Assembly (NCBI GenBank): GCA_028290765.1
Contig: JAQGJF010001027.1
Coordinates: 1 to 5,325 of the forward strand
Direction of reading: 5' to 3'
From: Tardiphaga sp.
GTDB lineage: Bacteria > Pseudomonadota > Alphaproteobacteria > Rhizobiales > Xanthobacteraceae
DNA: 5,325 nucleotides
Part shown: in pieces, positions 1 to 5,325 of the stretch
How positions within the stretch are numbered: position 1 is the first letter of the stretch
How the letters are laid out: every line of letters starts with the position of its first letter
Program-made: the position numbers and the translations under genes
Notes under the pieces: model-generated
Told to the model about the DNA's origin: nothing
Database searches by the model: none
What the model saw: the letters and a program-made list of their open reading frames with translations, nothing else

Positions 1-800
1 CGGTTTCCGACCACGCCGTCGATCGGCGCGACAATGGAGGTATAGCCGAGATTGAGCTCGGCCTGCTGGCGTAGCGCGGTCGCGCGCGCCAATGCGGCGT
101 TCGCCTGGGCAATTTCGGCTTTCAGCAGATCGACCTGCTTGAGCGCGGAAGCGATGTTGGCGGCGTCGCGCTGGACCGCCGCGCGCGCCCCGGCAATCCG
201 TGATTGGGCCTGCTGGGCGTTCTGCACGCTGCCGTAGCCGCTGGTGGCGAGATCGGTATAGCGCTTGTTCTCCTGGGCGGCGAAAGTGACCGTCGCGTTG
301 TCGACGTCCAGCGTTGCCTTCGCAGCGTCGATCACCGCCTGCTGAATCTCGAGCTGAGCTTCCTTGCCGGCGACGGCAGCCTTCGTCGCGGCAACATCGG
401 CTTCGGCCTGGTCGAGCGCCACCTTGAAATCGCGTTCGTCGATCCGTGCCAGAACCCGGCCCGCTTTCACCCGTTCGTTGTCGCCGACCAGGACCTCGCG
501 AAGATAGCCGGAGACTTTTGGCGCGACGGTGGTGCTGTCGGCCTTCACATAGGCATCGTCGGTCGAAACGAGGTACTGGCCGACGGTCCAATAGTCCCAT
601 CCATACCAGGCCGCGCCGGCCATCAGCGCGGCTGCGACGCCGGCGAACATGACGCGCCGGAAATGATGCTTTCGCGGCGCAGGGCGGGATGGATCGGCGT
701 CGCCTGTGTCGGCGACGCGCGGCTCCGGAAGCCGGTCCGTGCCGGGACTGCCGGCCGGGGCGGGAGGCTCGATCTTGAGCAGGGGGGAGGCTTGGGTCAT
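1..800 (-). CDS. HlyD/EmrA-family membrane fusion protein (efflux adaptor), 3' end outside window
   Basis: Periplasmic adaptor subunit of a tripartite efflux or secretion system, anchored in the inner membrane and expected to link an inner-membrane transporter (in EmrA relatives an MFS pump) to an outer-membrane channel. 266 residues are visible. A Pro-rich cytoplasmic N-terminus (1-49) leads to one membrane segment (about 50-69), then the first half of the biotinyl-lipoyl-like domain with the characteristic STDDAYVKAD (79-88) and VAPKVSGYL (92-100). A long Ala/Gln/Lys-rich coiled-coil hairpin follows (about 127-250). LGYTSIVAPIDGVVGN (251-266) begins the returning lipoyl half, where the window ends. 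The start is ATG at 800, with AGGAG eight bases upstream (813-809). It is divergent from the TetR gene and shares its control region. The family is secure; the substrate and partner pump are unknown because they lie outside the window. Confidence 0.93.
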   Translation of the reverse strand, partial: MTQASPLLKIEPPAPAGSPGTDRLPEPRVADTGDADPSRPAPRKHHFRRVMFAGVAAALMAGAAWYGWDYWTVGQYLVSTDDAYVKADSTTVAPKVSGYLREVLVGDNERVKAGRVLARIDERDFKVALDQAEADVAATKAAVAGKEAQLEIQQAVIDAAKATLDVDNATVTFAAQENKRYTDLATSGYGSVQNAQQAQSRIAGARAAVQRDAANIASALKQVDLLKAEIAQANAALARATALRQQAELNLGYTSIVAPIDGVVGN

Positions 801-834
801 GGCGCTTGCTCCTGGGTCTCCACCGCGGATGTTA

Positions 835-854
835 TGGAAACTTGCAATTTTCCA
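835..854. promoter_or_regulatory. Palindromic operator candidate 1 in the divergent regulator/efflux region
   Basis: TGGAAACTTGCAATTTTCCA reads as an inverted repeat in 9 of 10 base pairs: TGGAA/TTCCA outer arms around a TTGCAA core, with the single mismatch at 841/848. The length and near-perfect symmetry are typical of TetR-family operators. It covers the expected transcription start of the efflux gene on the minus strand and ends 51 bp before the regulator's ATG. Binding by the adjacent TetR protein is inferred from position. Confidence 0.55.
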
Positions 855-880
855 AATAGGACCCATATCGAACCTGTCAA
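853..880 (-). promoter_or_regulatory. Candidate sigma-70 promoter of the efflux adaptor gene
   Basis: On the minus strand a perfect TTGACA (880-875) is followed after 16 bases by TATTTG (858-853), a weak -10 whose first three bases match. Transcription would start near 846, giving a leader of about 45 nt before the ATG at 800. The -35 lies inside one inverted repeat (873-891), and the -10/start region abuts the other (835-854), as expected of a repressible promoter. This is a sequence match only; the -10 assignment is the weak part. Confidence 0.45.
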
Positions 881-891
881 TGGATGACAGG
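873..891. promoter_or_regulatory. Palindromic operator candidate 2 (CCTGTCA-N5-TGACAGG)
   Basis: Perfect 7-bp inverted arms CCTGTCA (873-879) and TGACAGG (885-891) separated by five bases. The left arm overlaps the TTGACA -35 of the putative efflux promoter, and the repeat ends 14 bp before the regulator's ATG. A bound protein here could therefore block both genes. Its sequence differs from the palindrome at 835-854, so either the two sites bind different proteins or only one is the true TetR operator. Confidence 0.5.
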
Positions 892-905
892 CATCATATA
901 AAAGC

Positions 906-1577
906 ATGGCTGACAACGACCGCACACAGGACCGGCGCTGCCGGGGGCGACCCCGGCTTCGCTCCGACGACGAGACCCGTCAGGTCATCTATGAGGCCGC
1001 GCGGCATGAATTCGCCGGCGGCGGATATGCCGCGACCAGCATCGAAATGGTGGCGCGCCGGGCCGGGGTGTCGACCAGGACGCTGTACCGCCTGATTCCG
1101 AACAAAGCCGCGCTGTTCGAGGCCATGGTCTCCGACCGGCTCGAGCGCTTCCTCGCCGACGTCAAGCTGAACGCCATCGCCCATGCCGACATTGAAGATG
1201 CCCTCAACGCCGCGTTGATGGCCTGTGCTGATCTGGCGCTCGACCGGGAAGTGATCGCGCTACAGCGTATCGTCATGCAGGAGGCGACGCAGTTTTCCGA
1301 TCTGGCGGGGACGTTCTACAGAAACGGCATTCAGCGCACCGTCGCTGCCCTGGCGGACTGGTTGCGGGAACAGCAGAAGCGGGGATTGATCGCGCTGGAC
1401 GACGTTGACGAGGCGGCGGGCATCCTGATCGGCATGGTGGCCTCCGCGCCGCAGCGCGCCGCCATCTTCGGTGGTCTGCCGATCCCGTCGAAAAGGGAAA
1501 TCGAAGCGCGCGTGCGCCGATGCGCCGCGCTGTTTCTGCGCGGCTGCCAGGTTCGCGGACCGGCTACAAAGCCCTGA
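906..1577 (+). CDS. TetR/AcrR-family transcriptional regulator, AefR-like C-terminus
   Basis: One-component DNA-binding repressor of 223 residues, a normal length for the family. An Arg-rich arm (RGRPRLRS, 13-20) precedes the TetR N-terminal helices. The helix-turn-helix spans about 43-62 (ATSIEMVARRAGVSTRTLYR) and is followed by the usual NKAALFEAMV helix. The C-terminal ligand and dimer domain (about 115-213; IVMQEATQFSDLAGTFYRNG, then LADWLREQQKRGLI) resembles the AefR-like TetR C-terminal family. Divergent transcription from the efflux adaptor, across two palindromes, makes that gene the likely target, with relief by an unknown small ligand. ATG at 906 is the only plausible start: the frame is closed by TGA at 885-887 and the HTH follows soon after. 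No Shine-Dalgarno is close to it, so expression may be leaderless or weak. Its 3' end overlaps the convergent hydrolase gene by 14 bp. Confidence 0.93.
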   Translation: MADNDRTQDRRCRGRPRLRSDDETRQVIYEAARHEFAGGGYAATSIEMVARRAGVSTRTLYRLIPNKAALFEAMVSDRLERFLADVKLNAIAHADIEDALNAALMACADLALDREVIALQRIVMQEATQFSDLAGTFYRNGIQRTVAALADWLREQQKRGLIALDDVDEAAGILIGMVASAPQRAAIFGGLPIPSKREIEARVRRCAALFLRGCQVRGPATKP

Positions 1578-2544
1578 GAAACCGGATCATCGCGGCGCTG
1601 ACGTCCGCAGCCCGTTCCTGCTGGGTCCAATGCCCACAGCCCGGGAGCACGATCGTCTCCCGCAGCATCGGCACCCGTTCCGACAATTGGGCGACCGTCT
1701 GCCGCATTCCCGGAAAGTCGAACACCACATCGCGTTCGCCGACCATGAAGAGAGCCGGTACCGCGATCTTCTTGTCCGCGACGCAGGCGAGCAGTTCCCA
1801 ATTGCGGTCCATGTTGCGATACCAGTTCAGGCCGCCGCGAAAGCCATGCCGCGCGAACTCGCCAGCGTAGAAGTCCACGTCGGCCTCGGAAAGCCAGGCC
1901 GGCAATGAAGGCGGAATTTTCAACGGCTTCAGCATGCCGTCCCGTCGCGACACCATGCCGAAGGTCTCGCGAGCCGCGCCGTCATCCCCTGGCGATCGTG
2001 CCTCGCCGCACGCCGATAACAGGAGGGTGCGGATCGTGAAGCGCACGTCGCGCTCGAATTCGGCTTCCGCCAACCCGGGCGACTGGAAATACAGCTGATA
2101 GAACCAGGAATCTTCCGTCTTCGGCATGATCGTCGTCGGGTGCACCGGCGGCCGGCCGGTGAGGGGGACGCTCAGTCCGATGACGGCGCGGAAACGGTCG
2201 GGCCGCAACAGCGCGGCGTGCCAGGCAACCGGCGCTCCCCAATCATGGCCGGCGATCACCGCCGTTTCGGCACCGAGCGCATCGAGCAGGCCGACCATGT
2301 CGCCGACGAGATGCAGAAGGGTGTATTGATCGATCGACCGCGGGACATCGGTTTGCCCATAGCCGCGCATGTCGGGCGCGACGGCGCGAAAGCCGGCTGC
2401 GGCCAGGTCGGAAAGCTGGTCACGCCAGGAATACCAGGATTCCGGGAAGCCGTGGCAGAGCAGGACCAGCGGTCCTTCCCCCTGTTCGGCGATGTGCATC
2501 TCGATGCCGTTGGCGGCAACGACGCTGCGCTTCAATTCAGCCAT
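1564..2544 (-). CDS. Alpha/beta-hydrolase, soluble epoxide hydrolase type
   Basis: Predicted cytoplasmic hydrolase opening epoxides to vicinal diols through a covalent ester intermediate. The 326 residues are full length for this class and carry all its signatures: HGFPESW (31-37, oxyanion hole), GHDWGAP (99-105) with nucleophile Asp101 (Asp rather than Ser separates epoxide hydrolases from esterases), and GERDVVF with probable acid Asp272. His305 in GCGHWTQQE is the base. Two cap-domain tyrosines that would polarise the epoxide oxygen are probably Tyr149 (or Tyr152) in SWFYQLYF and Tyr242 in NWYRNMDRN. The ATG lies 7 bp beyond the stop of the upstream monooxygenase, and a short TAGG overlapping that stop is the likely ribosome site, so translation may be coupled. 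Haloalkane or fluoroacetate dehalogenases share the Asp nucleophile, but the two tyrosines favour epoxide hydrolysis. The substrate is unknown. Confidence 0.9.
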   Translation of the reverse strand: MAELKRSVVAANGIEMHIAEQGEGPLVLLCHGFPESWYSWRDQLSDLAAAGFRAVAPDMRGYGQTDVPRSIDQYTLLHLVGDMVGLLDALGAETAVIAGHDWGAPVAWHAALLRPDRFRAVIGLSVPLTGRPPVHPTTIMPKTEDSWFYQLYFQSPGLAEAEFERDVRFTIRTLLLSACGEARSPGDDGAARETFGMVSRRDGMLKPLKIPPSLPAWLSEADVDFYAGEFARHGFRGGLNWYRNMDRNWELLACVADKKIAVPALFMVGERDVVFDFPGMRQTVAQLSERVPMLRETIVLPGCGHWTQQERAADVSAAMIRFLRAL

Positions 2545-2551
2545 GACGAAC

Positions 2552-3895
2552 CTACCGCGCTTCGGCCATTTCCATCTGCACGCGTCGCATGATATCCGGC
2601 GTTCGCAGCACCGACGGCGGATCCATCAAATGGCGAACGCGGATCATGCGCTTGTGAATCTCCGGATCCGCGGCGGCCAGGCGCAGCAGACCGGCGCCGA
2701 ACTCGAGCATCTCCTGCAGATCGTCCGGCCGTTCGCCGCGCGTCTTGGGGTGGACCAGGTCCGGAATCGCGGACATCGACCAGGCCGCCTCGATCAGGGG
2801 GCGGGCGCTGGCAAAGAACGCCTGTCCGAGCGCGGCGAGCGGATCCCTGGTGTGGGACCGCATACGCAGCAGGCTTCTGAGGATGCGGGCTTCCATCGCC
2901 GCGACCGTCATGCCCTGGCCATAGATCGGGTTGAAGCGGCAGATCGCGTCCCCGATCGGCAGCAACCCCCTTGGAAATTCGGTGAGGCGCTCGTAGTGCC
3001 GCCAGATGTTTTCCGGGAGCGCGAAGCGGTGGATTTTTTCGATCGGCCGCGCGCGCTTGGCCACATCGTAGATGGTCGAGGTTCGCAGTTGCTGCGTGGC
3101 CGCCAGGAAACCCGCGAAATCGTCCGGCGGCGGCGACCCGTGCAGTTCGCCGACGACGGCTATCCAACGATCCCTCTCGATCTGAAACATCAGCCCCCCT
3201 TTGTGGGTCTGACGGCCGTCGGGATGGACGAAAGCCATTTTCCACTCCGGAGCTTCCGGGGAGGCCAGGACCGCGGTCGCGTACTGGACGTCGACGCCGA
3301 TGTTGGTCTGGTTCGGCTGCGGGTGTCCGATTTCCTTCAGCAGTTCGAAGGTCAACGAGCCGCGGGCAGAGGCGTCGATCACCAGGTCGGCCGGAAGCCG
3401 CTTGCGAACGCCGCCGATGCCCTCGCATTCGACGCCCTCCACCGAGCCGTCATCTGACGCCAGCAGGCTGAGAACGCGGCATTGGTCGAGCAGCACGACG
3501 TTCGACAATTGCTTCACGCGCACGCGGGTCGTGTGCTCGATCAGCGCCCGGGACATCGCGTAGCAGACCCAGCCGAGGTTTCTGCGGGGGAAGGGATTGT
3601 ATCCCGGACGCTCGTCGCGAACGTCCAGCCCGAGGCGGTATGGCACGGCGCCGACCCGGGCGAGGTCGCGATCCAACCCCGGGAACAGCTCGCCGAGCGC
3701 GCGCTGGCCGCCGCCGAGGAGAGCATGCGGGTGATAGGACTGCGGCGTGCCCCTGCGGGGCAATGGCTCCGACGGCAGATCGTCGCGCTCCAGCACGGTC
3801 ACGATGTCGAAGAATTCGGCGATGGCGGCGGCCGCCGCCAGGCCGCCGATCCCCGCGCCAATCACGATGGCTTGCCTGCCATGAACCTTGAACAT
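2552..3895 (-). CDS. FAD-dependent monooxygenase/oxidoreductase (single-component hydroxylase fold)
   Basis: Probable NAD(P)H-dependent flavoprotein inserting one oxygen atom into an organic substrate. It has 447 residues. The N-terminal Rossmann motif VIGAGIGGLAAAAAI (11-25) ends in an acidic residue at the second strand (LERDD, Glu36) for the FAD ribose. DASARGS (174-180) is the mid-protein sugar/pyrophosphate-binding stretch. GLLPIGDAICRFNPIYGQGM (310-329) is the classic GD...P..GQG flavin motif of the para-hydroxybenzoate hydroxylase-like fold. No membrane segment is evident. ATG at 3895 is chosen because AAGGGA lies seven bases upstream; a start 51 bp earlier (3946) lacks a ribosome site. 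The epoxide hydrolase follows after 7 bp. The family includes aromatic hydroxylases, epoxidases and geranylgeranyl-reductase-like reductases, so the exact reaction is unresolved. Coupling with an epoxide hydrolase suggests an epoxide-forming or ring-attacking role, by inference. Confidence 0.85.
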   Translation of the reverse strand: MFKVHGRQAIVIGAGIGGLAAAAAIAEFFDIVTVLERDDLPSEPLPRRGTPQSYHPHALLGGGQRALGELFPGLDRDLARVGAVPYRLGLDVRDERPGYNPFPRRNLGWVCYAMSRALIEHTTRVRVKQLSNVVLLDQCRVLSLLASDDGSVEGVECEGIGGVRKRLPADLVIDASARGSLTFELLKEIGHPQPNQTNIGVDVQYATAVLASPEAPEWKMAFVHPDGRQTHKGGLMFQIERDRWIAVVGELHGSPPPDDFAGFLAATQQLRTSTIYDVAKRARPIEKIHRFALPENIWRHYERLTEFPRGLLPIGDAICRFNPIYGQGMTVAAMEARILRSLLRMRSHTRDPLAALGQAFFASARPLIEAAWSMSAIPDLVHPKTRGERPDDLQEMLEFGAGLLRLAAADPEIHKRMIRVRHLMDPPSVLRTPDIMRRVQMEMAEAR

Positions 3896-3902
3896 CAACG
3901 AT

Positions 3903-3908
3903 TCCCTT
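3903..3908 (-). promoter_or_regulatory. Ribosome binding site fixing the monooxygenase start
   Basis: AAGGGA read on the minus strand ends seven bases before the ATG at 3895. No comparable purine-rich site precedes the in-frame ATG at 3946, whose extra 17 residues (MPSRDPSAPGRTTRESL) look unlike the start of a Rossmann domain. This supports the shorter protein. Confidence 0.7.
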
Positions 3909-3955
3909 GTGGTCCGTCCTGGCGCAGAAGGATCGCGAGACGGCATTACGCAGCC

Positions 3956-3983
3956 GTTACGGATTCCGTCGCACGTGTTACGG
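3956..3983. repeat. Two GTTACGG direct repeats 21 bp apart upstream of the monooxygenase
   Basis: GTTACGG occurs at 3956-3962 and again at 3977-3983, a spacing of 21 bp or two helical turns. It lies in the 123-bp gap between the nucleosidase stop and the monooxygenase start. A small palindrome, ACGGA-T-TCCGT (3959-3969), overlaps the first copy. Repeats in phase on the helix upstream of an operon are compatible with an activator or repressor site. No convincing -10/-35 was found, so the function is a guess. A weak CGATC-N5-GATCG dyad (3990-4004) lies between here and the nucleosidase stop but has no T-tract, so I do not call it a terminator. Confidence 0.3.
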
Positions 3984-4018
3984 TTGACATCGATCGCGCC
4001 GATCGGGGCAGGGCTCGC

Positions 4019-4975
4019 TCAGGGCAGCGCCTTCAGGAAAGCACGGACCAGCAGAGCGGAATTGTCCGATGCCAGATCCTGGAAAGCTTCAAATGAATTC
4101 TCGCCCGGATCGCCGCCTGCAAGGTCCGACAGGCTCCGAAAGATGATGAAGGGCACCTGATTGGCATAGGCCACGTGGGCGACGGCCGCGCTCTCCTGGT
4201 CGACGGCGTCCGCCCTGAAGGTTCGGTGGGCATAGTCCCGGAAATCGCTGTTGTCGACAAAGGCCTGACCTGAAACGCCATTGCCGCCGACCACGATCTT
4301 GGGTTGATAGCCCAGGCATTTCTGATCGGTCTCGCTTTTATCGGCCTTGCTTTTATCGGTCTTGCAATGGTTCAGCTGCACCCCCGCGGCGACCGTTCTG
4401 GCAAGCGTGAGAAGCTCGGCGTCGACGGCAAACCAGGTGTGATCCTCGGGATCTTCGGGCGCCCGGGAAATCTTGACGGGCTGCGGGAAGCTCATGCCGT
4501 AATTATTGCTTTGCGGATGTTCGATGAATTTCGGGAGCCGGTAGCCGGCGTCGGTATCGCGCGCGTACACCGTTTCGAGATATTCGCTCCATTGACCCGG
4601 AACGACGACGTCGCCGATGTTGAGACCAGGGTTCAAGCCGCCGGCAACTCCCGAAAACACGATTCGATCGATCTTGAAGTGGTCGAACACGAATTGAGTG
4701 GTCATCGCCGCGTTGACCATGCTCATGCCGCTCAGGAACAGCAGAACGGGTTTGCCTTCAATCTCGCCGGTCGCATATTCGATGCCGATGACGATCCGGT
4801 CCTTGCGGTGCTGCAGGGCCGACTGAAGTTGCAGCCATTCGGGCTGAAACGATGCGATCACCGCGGTGCGGCCGATCGTATCGATCTTGTCGCTCGCGGA
4901 GACCGACGCCATCCGGCTCAGGATTGTCCACAACAGGGCCGCGGCAACCAGCATCGTCGAGAAAAGTCTGGCCAT
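4019..4975 (-). CDS. Exported phosphorylase/nucleosidase of the MTA/SAH nucleosidase (PNP/UDP) superfamily
   Basis: Nucleosidase-like enzyme predicted to cleave the N-glycosidic bond of a purine nucleoside such as methylthioadenosine or S-adenosylhomocysteine, probably in the periplasm. It has 318 residues. A signal peptide (MARLFSTMLVAAALLWTILS, likely cut near VSA at 25-27) precedes the PNP/UDP domain. Glu46 in SFQPEW aligns by position with the catalytic acidic residue near the N-terminus of MTA/SAH nucleosidase. FSGVAGGLNPGLNIGDVVVP (107-126) is the family's glycine-rich strand. Glu261 in VDQESAAVAH and Asp284 in SLSDLAGGD correspond to the ribose- and purine-contacting residues. Oddities are Gln260 in place of the usual Met before that Glu, and a Lys/Asp-rich insertion (205-219) bracketed by the protein's only two cysteines. 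The start at 4975 is set by AAGGAG eight bases upstream. The family is firm; the substrate is not established. Confidence 0.87.
   Translation of the reverse strand: MARLFSTMLVAAALLWTILSRMASVSASDKIDTIGRTAVIASFQPEWLQLQSALQHRKDRIVIGIEYATGEIEGKPVLLFLSGMSMVNAAMTTQFVFDHFKIDRIVFSGVAGGLNPGLNIGDVVVPGQWSEYLETVYARDTDAGYRLPKFIEHPQSNNYGMSFPQPVKISRAPEDPEDHTWFAVDAELLTLARTVAAGVQLNHCKTDKSKADKSETDQKCLGYQPKIVVGGNGVSGQAFVDNSDFRDYAHRTFRADAVDQESAAVAHVAYANQVPFIIFRSLSDLAGGDPGENSFEAFQDLASDNSALLVRAFLKALP
4324..4368 (-). repeat. Three tandem 15-bp units encoding a KxDKS repeat inside the nucleosidase
   Basis: Three imperfect 15-bp copies, at 4324-4338, 4339-4353 and 4354-4368. The plus-strand unit is close to TATCGGTCTTGCTTT, and each copy differs from its neighbour at a few positions. 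The period is a multiple of three, so the frame is kept. The translation is KTDKS-KADKS-ETDQK, a charged, probably surface-exposed loop. Expansion by slippage within the gene is the simplest origin. Confidence 0.85.
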
Positions 4976-4983
4976 CAAGGTCA

Positions 4984-4989
4984 CTCCTT
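4984..4989 (-). promoter_or_regulatory. Ribosome binding site fixing the nucleosidase start
   Basis: AAGGAG on the minus strand lies eight bases before ATG 4975. An in-frame GTG at 4984-4982, three codons earlier, overlaps the AAGGAG itself and is therefore unlikely to be used. Choosing 4975 removes three residues from the longest open frame and gives a cleaner signal peptide beginning MARLFS. Confidence 0.8.
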
Positions 4990-5325
4990 GTCGAAATCGA
5001 TGGCCGGATATTGTTTGCGTGCAATTGCCGTTGTGTTTCGATTTATCAACTATTCGGTTACAACCGTAATCGCATGCAGGCTGTGCTTTTCAGCGCTGCA
5101 AAGGCCGAAATCAGCGAACCAGGAAGATCATTTGAATTCCCTCTCGATCGATTTTTCGTTGCATTTTATGAGCGCCGACAGGCGATTGGGTGCATTTTCG
5201 CCGAAAAACCCGCTTGGCACGGCTGAATCCTTCAATCCATTTGTGCCCCGGAGGCTTAGCTTCACGCCTGAAATATGTTGGCGCGCATCGCGAAGATCTA
5301 CCGTCAATCCCGTCAATGATTGCGA
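4990..5325. other. Non-coding stretch upstream of the nucleosidase, with small palindromes
   Basis: About 335 bases with visibly lower G/C than the genes and no convincing coding region. Three small symmetric elements stand out: CGGTT-AC-AACCG (5055-5066), TTTTCG-C-CGAAAA (5195-5207, perfect 6-bp arms) and CGCC-GACA-GGCG (5173-5184). A tandem 9-bp repeat of CCGTCAAT (5301-5308 and 5310-5317) lies at the right edge. It reads as two TTGACG -35-like boxes on the minus strand, but neither has a good -10. No tRNA, insertion sequence or riboswitch of a kind I recognise is present. Part of the stretch presumably holds the nucleosidase promoter, which I could not place with confidence. Confidence 0.5.
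5111..5131 (-). other. Hexapeptide reading frame with a good Shine-Dalgarno (possible leader peptide)
   Basis: On the minus strand GAGAGGG stands about seven bases before ATG 5131, which opens a six-codon frame, MIFLVR, ended by TGA at 5113-5111. It lies about 135 bases before the nucleosidase ATG, on the same strand. If the transcript begins further upstream, this could be a translated leader. A frame this short is easily produced by chance, no adjacent terminator/antiterminator pair is evident, and there is no regulatory codon run, so this is a weak call. Confidence 0.2.

Noticed and set aside
204..887. Long plus-strand open frame opposite the efflux adaptor gene.
   Set aside because: It is antisense to a clear HlyD/EmrA gene and has no recognisable domain. 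Long antisense frames are common in high-GC DNA.
2369..3457. 362-codon plus-strand frame opposite the monooxygenase and hydrolase genes.
   Set aside because: It runs antisense across two well-supported genes and their junction. Its composition reflects the codon pattern of the opposite strand, and no motif is seen.
3896..3946. Upstream extension of the monooxygenase to ATG 3946.
   Set aside because: It has no Shine-Dalgarno, and the added residues do not resemble a Rossmann N-terminus. The internal ATG at 3895 has a well-placed AAGGGA.
3990..4004. CGATC-N5-GATCG hairpin as a terminator after the nucleosidase gene.
   Set aside because: The stem is only 5 bp, with no T-tract on the transcribed side, so there is no support for intrinsic termination.
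4976..5110. SAM- or SAH-type riboswitch ahead of the nucleosidase.
   Set aside because: The enzyme family made this worth looking for, but no conserved core or pseudoknot that I recognise is present, only a short CGGTT/AACCG dyad.
5128..5316. 62-codon minus-strand frame (TTG start) ending in an ATGA junction with the hexapeptide frame; it could extend past the right edge.
   Set aside because: Third-position G/C is about half, far below the neighbouring genes. The protein has no recognisable motif, and the TTG start has no ribosome site. It may be the tail of a gene beyond the window, but nothing supports that.

Overview
The window is high-GC DNA with strong G/C preference at codon third positions. 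Together with the gene families present (EmrA-like secretion adaptor, AefR-type TetR regulator, soluble epoxide hydrolase, single-component FAD monooxygenase, exported nucleosidase), it suggests an alphaproteobacterium. A Bradyrhizobium or Rhodopseudomonas relative is my best guess, from general style rather than from a marker gene.

Layout. Positions 1-800 (minus) hold the N-terminal 266 residues of an inner-membrane HlyD/EmrA-type membrane fusion protein that runs off the left edge. Positions 801-905 are a divergent control region with two clear inverted repeats. Positions 906-1577 (plus) encode a TetR/AefR-family repressor that very probably controls the efflux gene. It overlaps tail to tail by 14 bp with an epoxide hydrolase (1564-2544, minus). 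The hydrolase follows an FAD-dependent monooxygenase (2552-3895, minus) after only 7 bp, so these two look like one transcript. A 123-bp gap then precedes an exported phosphorylase/nucleosidase of the MTA/SAH nucleosidase superfamily (4019-4975, minus). Positions 4976-5325 have no convincing gene, only small palindromes and a hexapeptide reading frame with a good Shine-Dalgarno.

How the parts may work together. The TetR regulator and divergent efflux adaptor form a standard drug- or solvent-responsive efflux module. The monooxygenase/hydrolase pair could epoxidise (or hydroxylate) an unsaturated or aromatic compound and then open the epoxide to a diol. That is an inference from adjacency and family. 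The nucleosidase has its own start signals and is not obviously part of that pathway.

Nothing here is clearly a new system. The most distinctive details are: a lysine/aspartate-rich repeat inserted in the exported nucleosidase and bracketed by the only two cysteines of the protein; a Gln where the Met of the usual Met-Glu active-site pair sits in that protein; the paired palindromes between the regulator and the efflux gene; and the tight monooxygenase/epoxide hydrolase pair.
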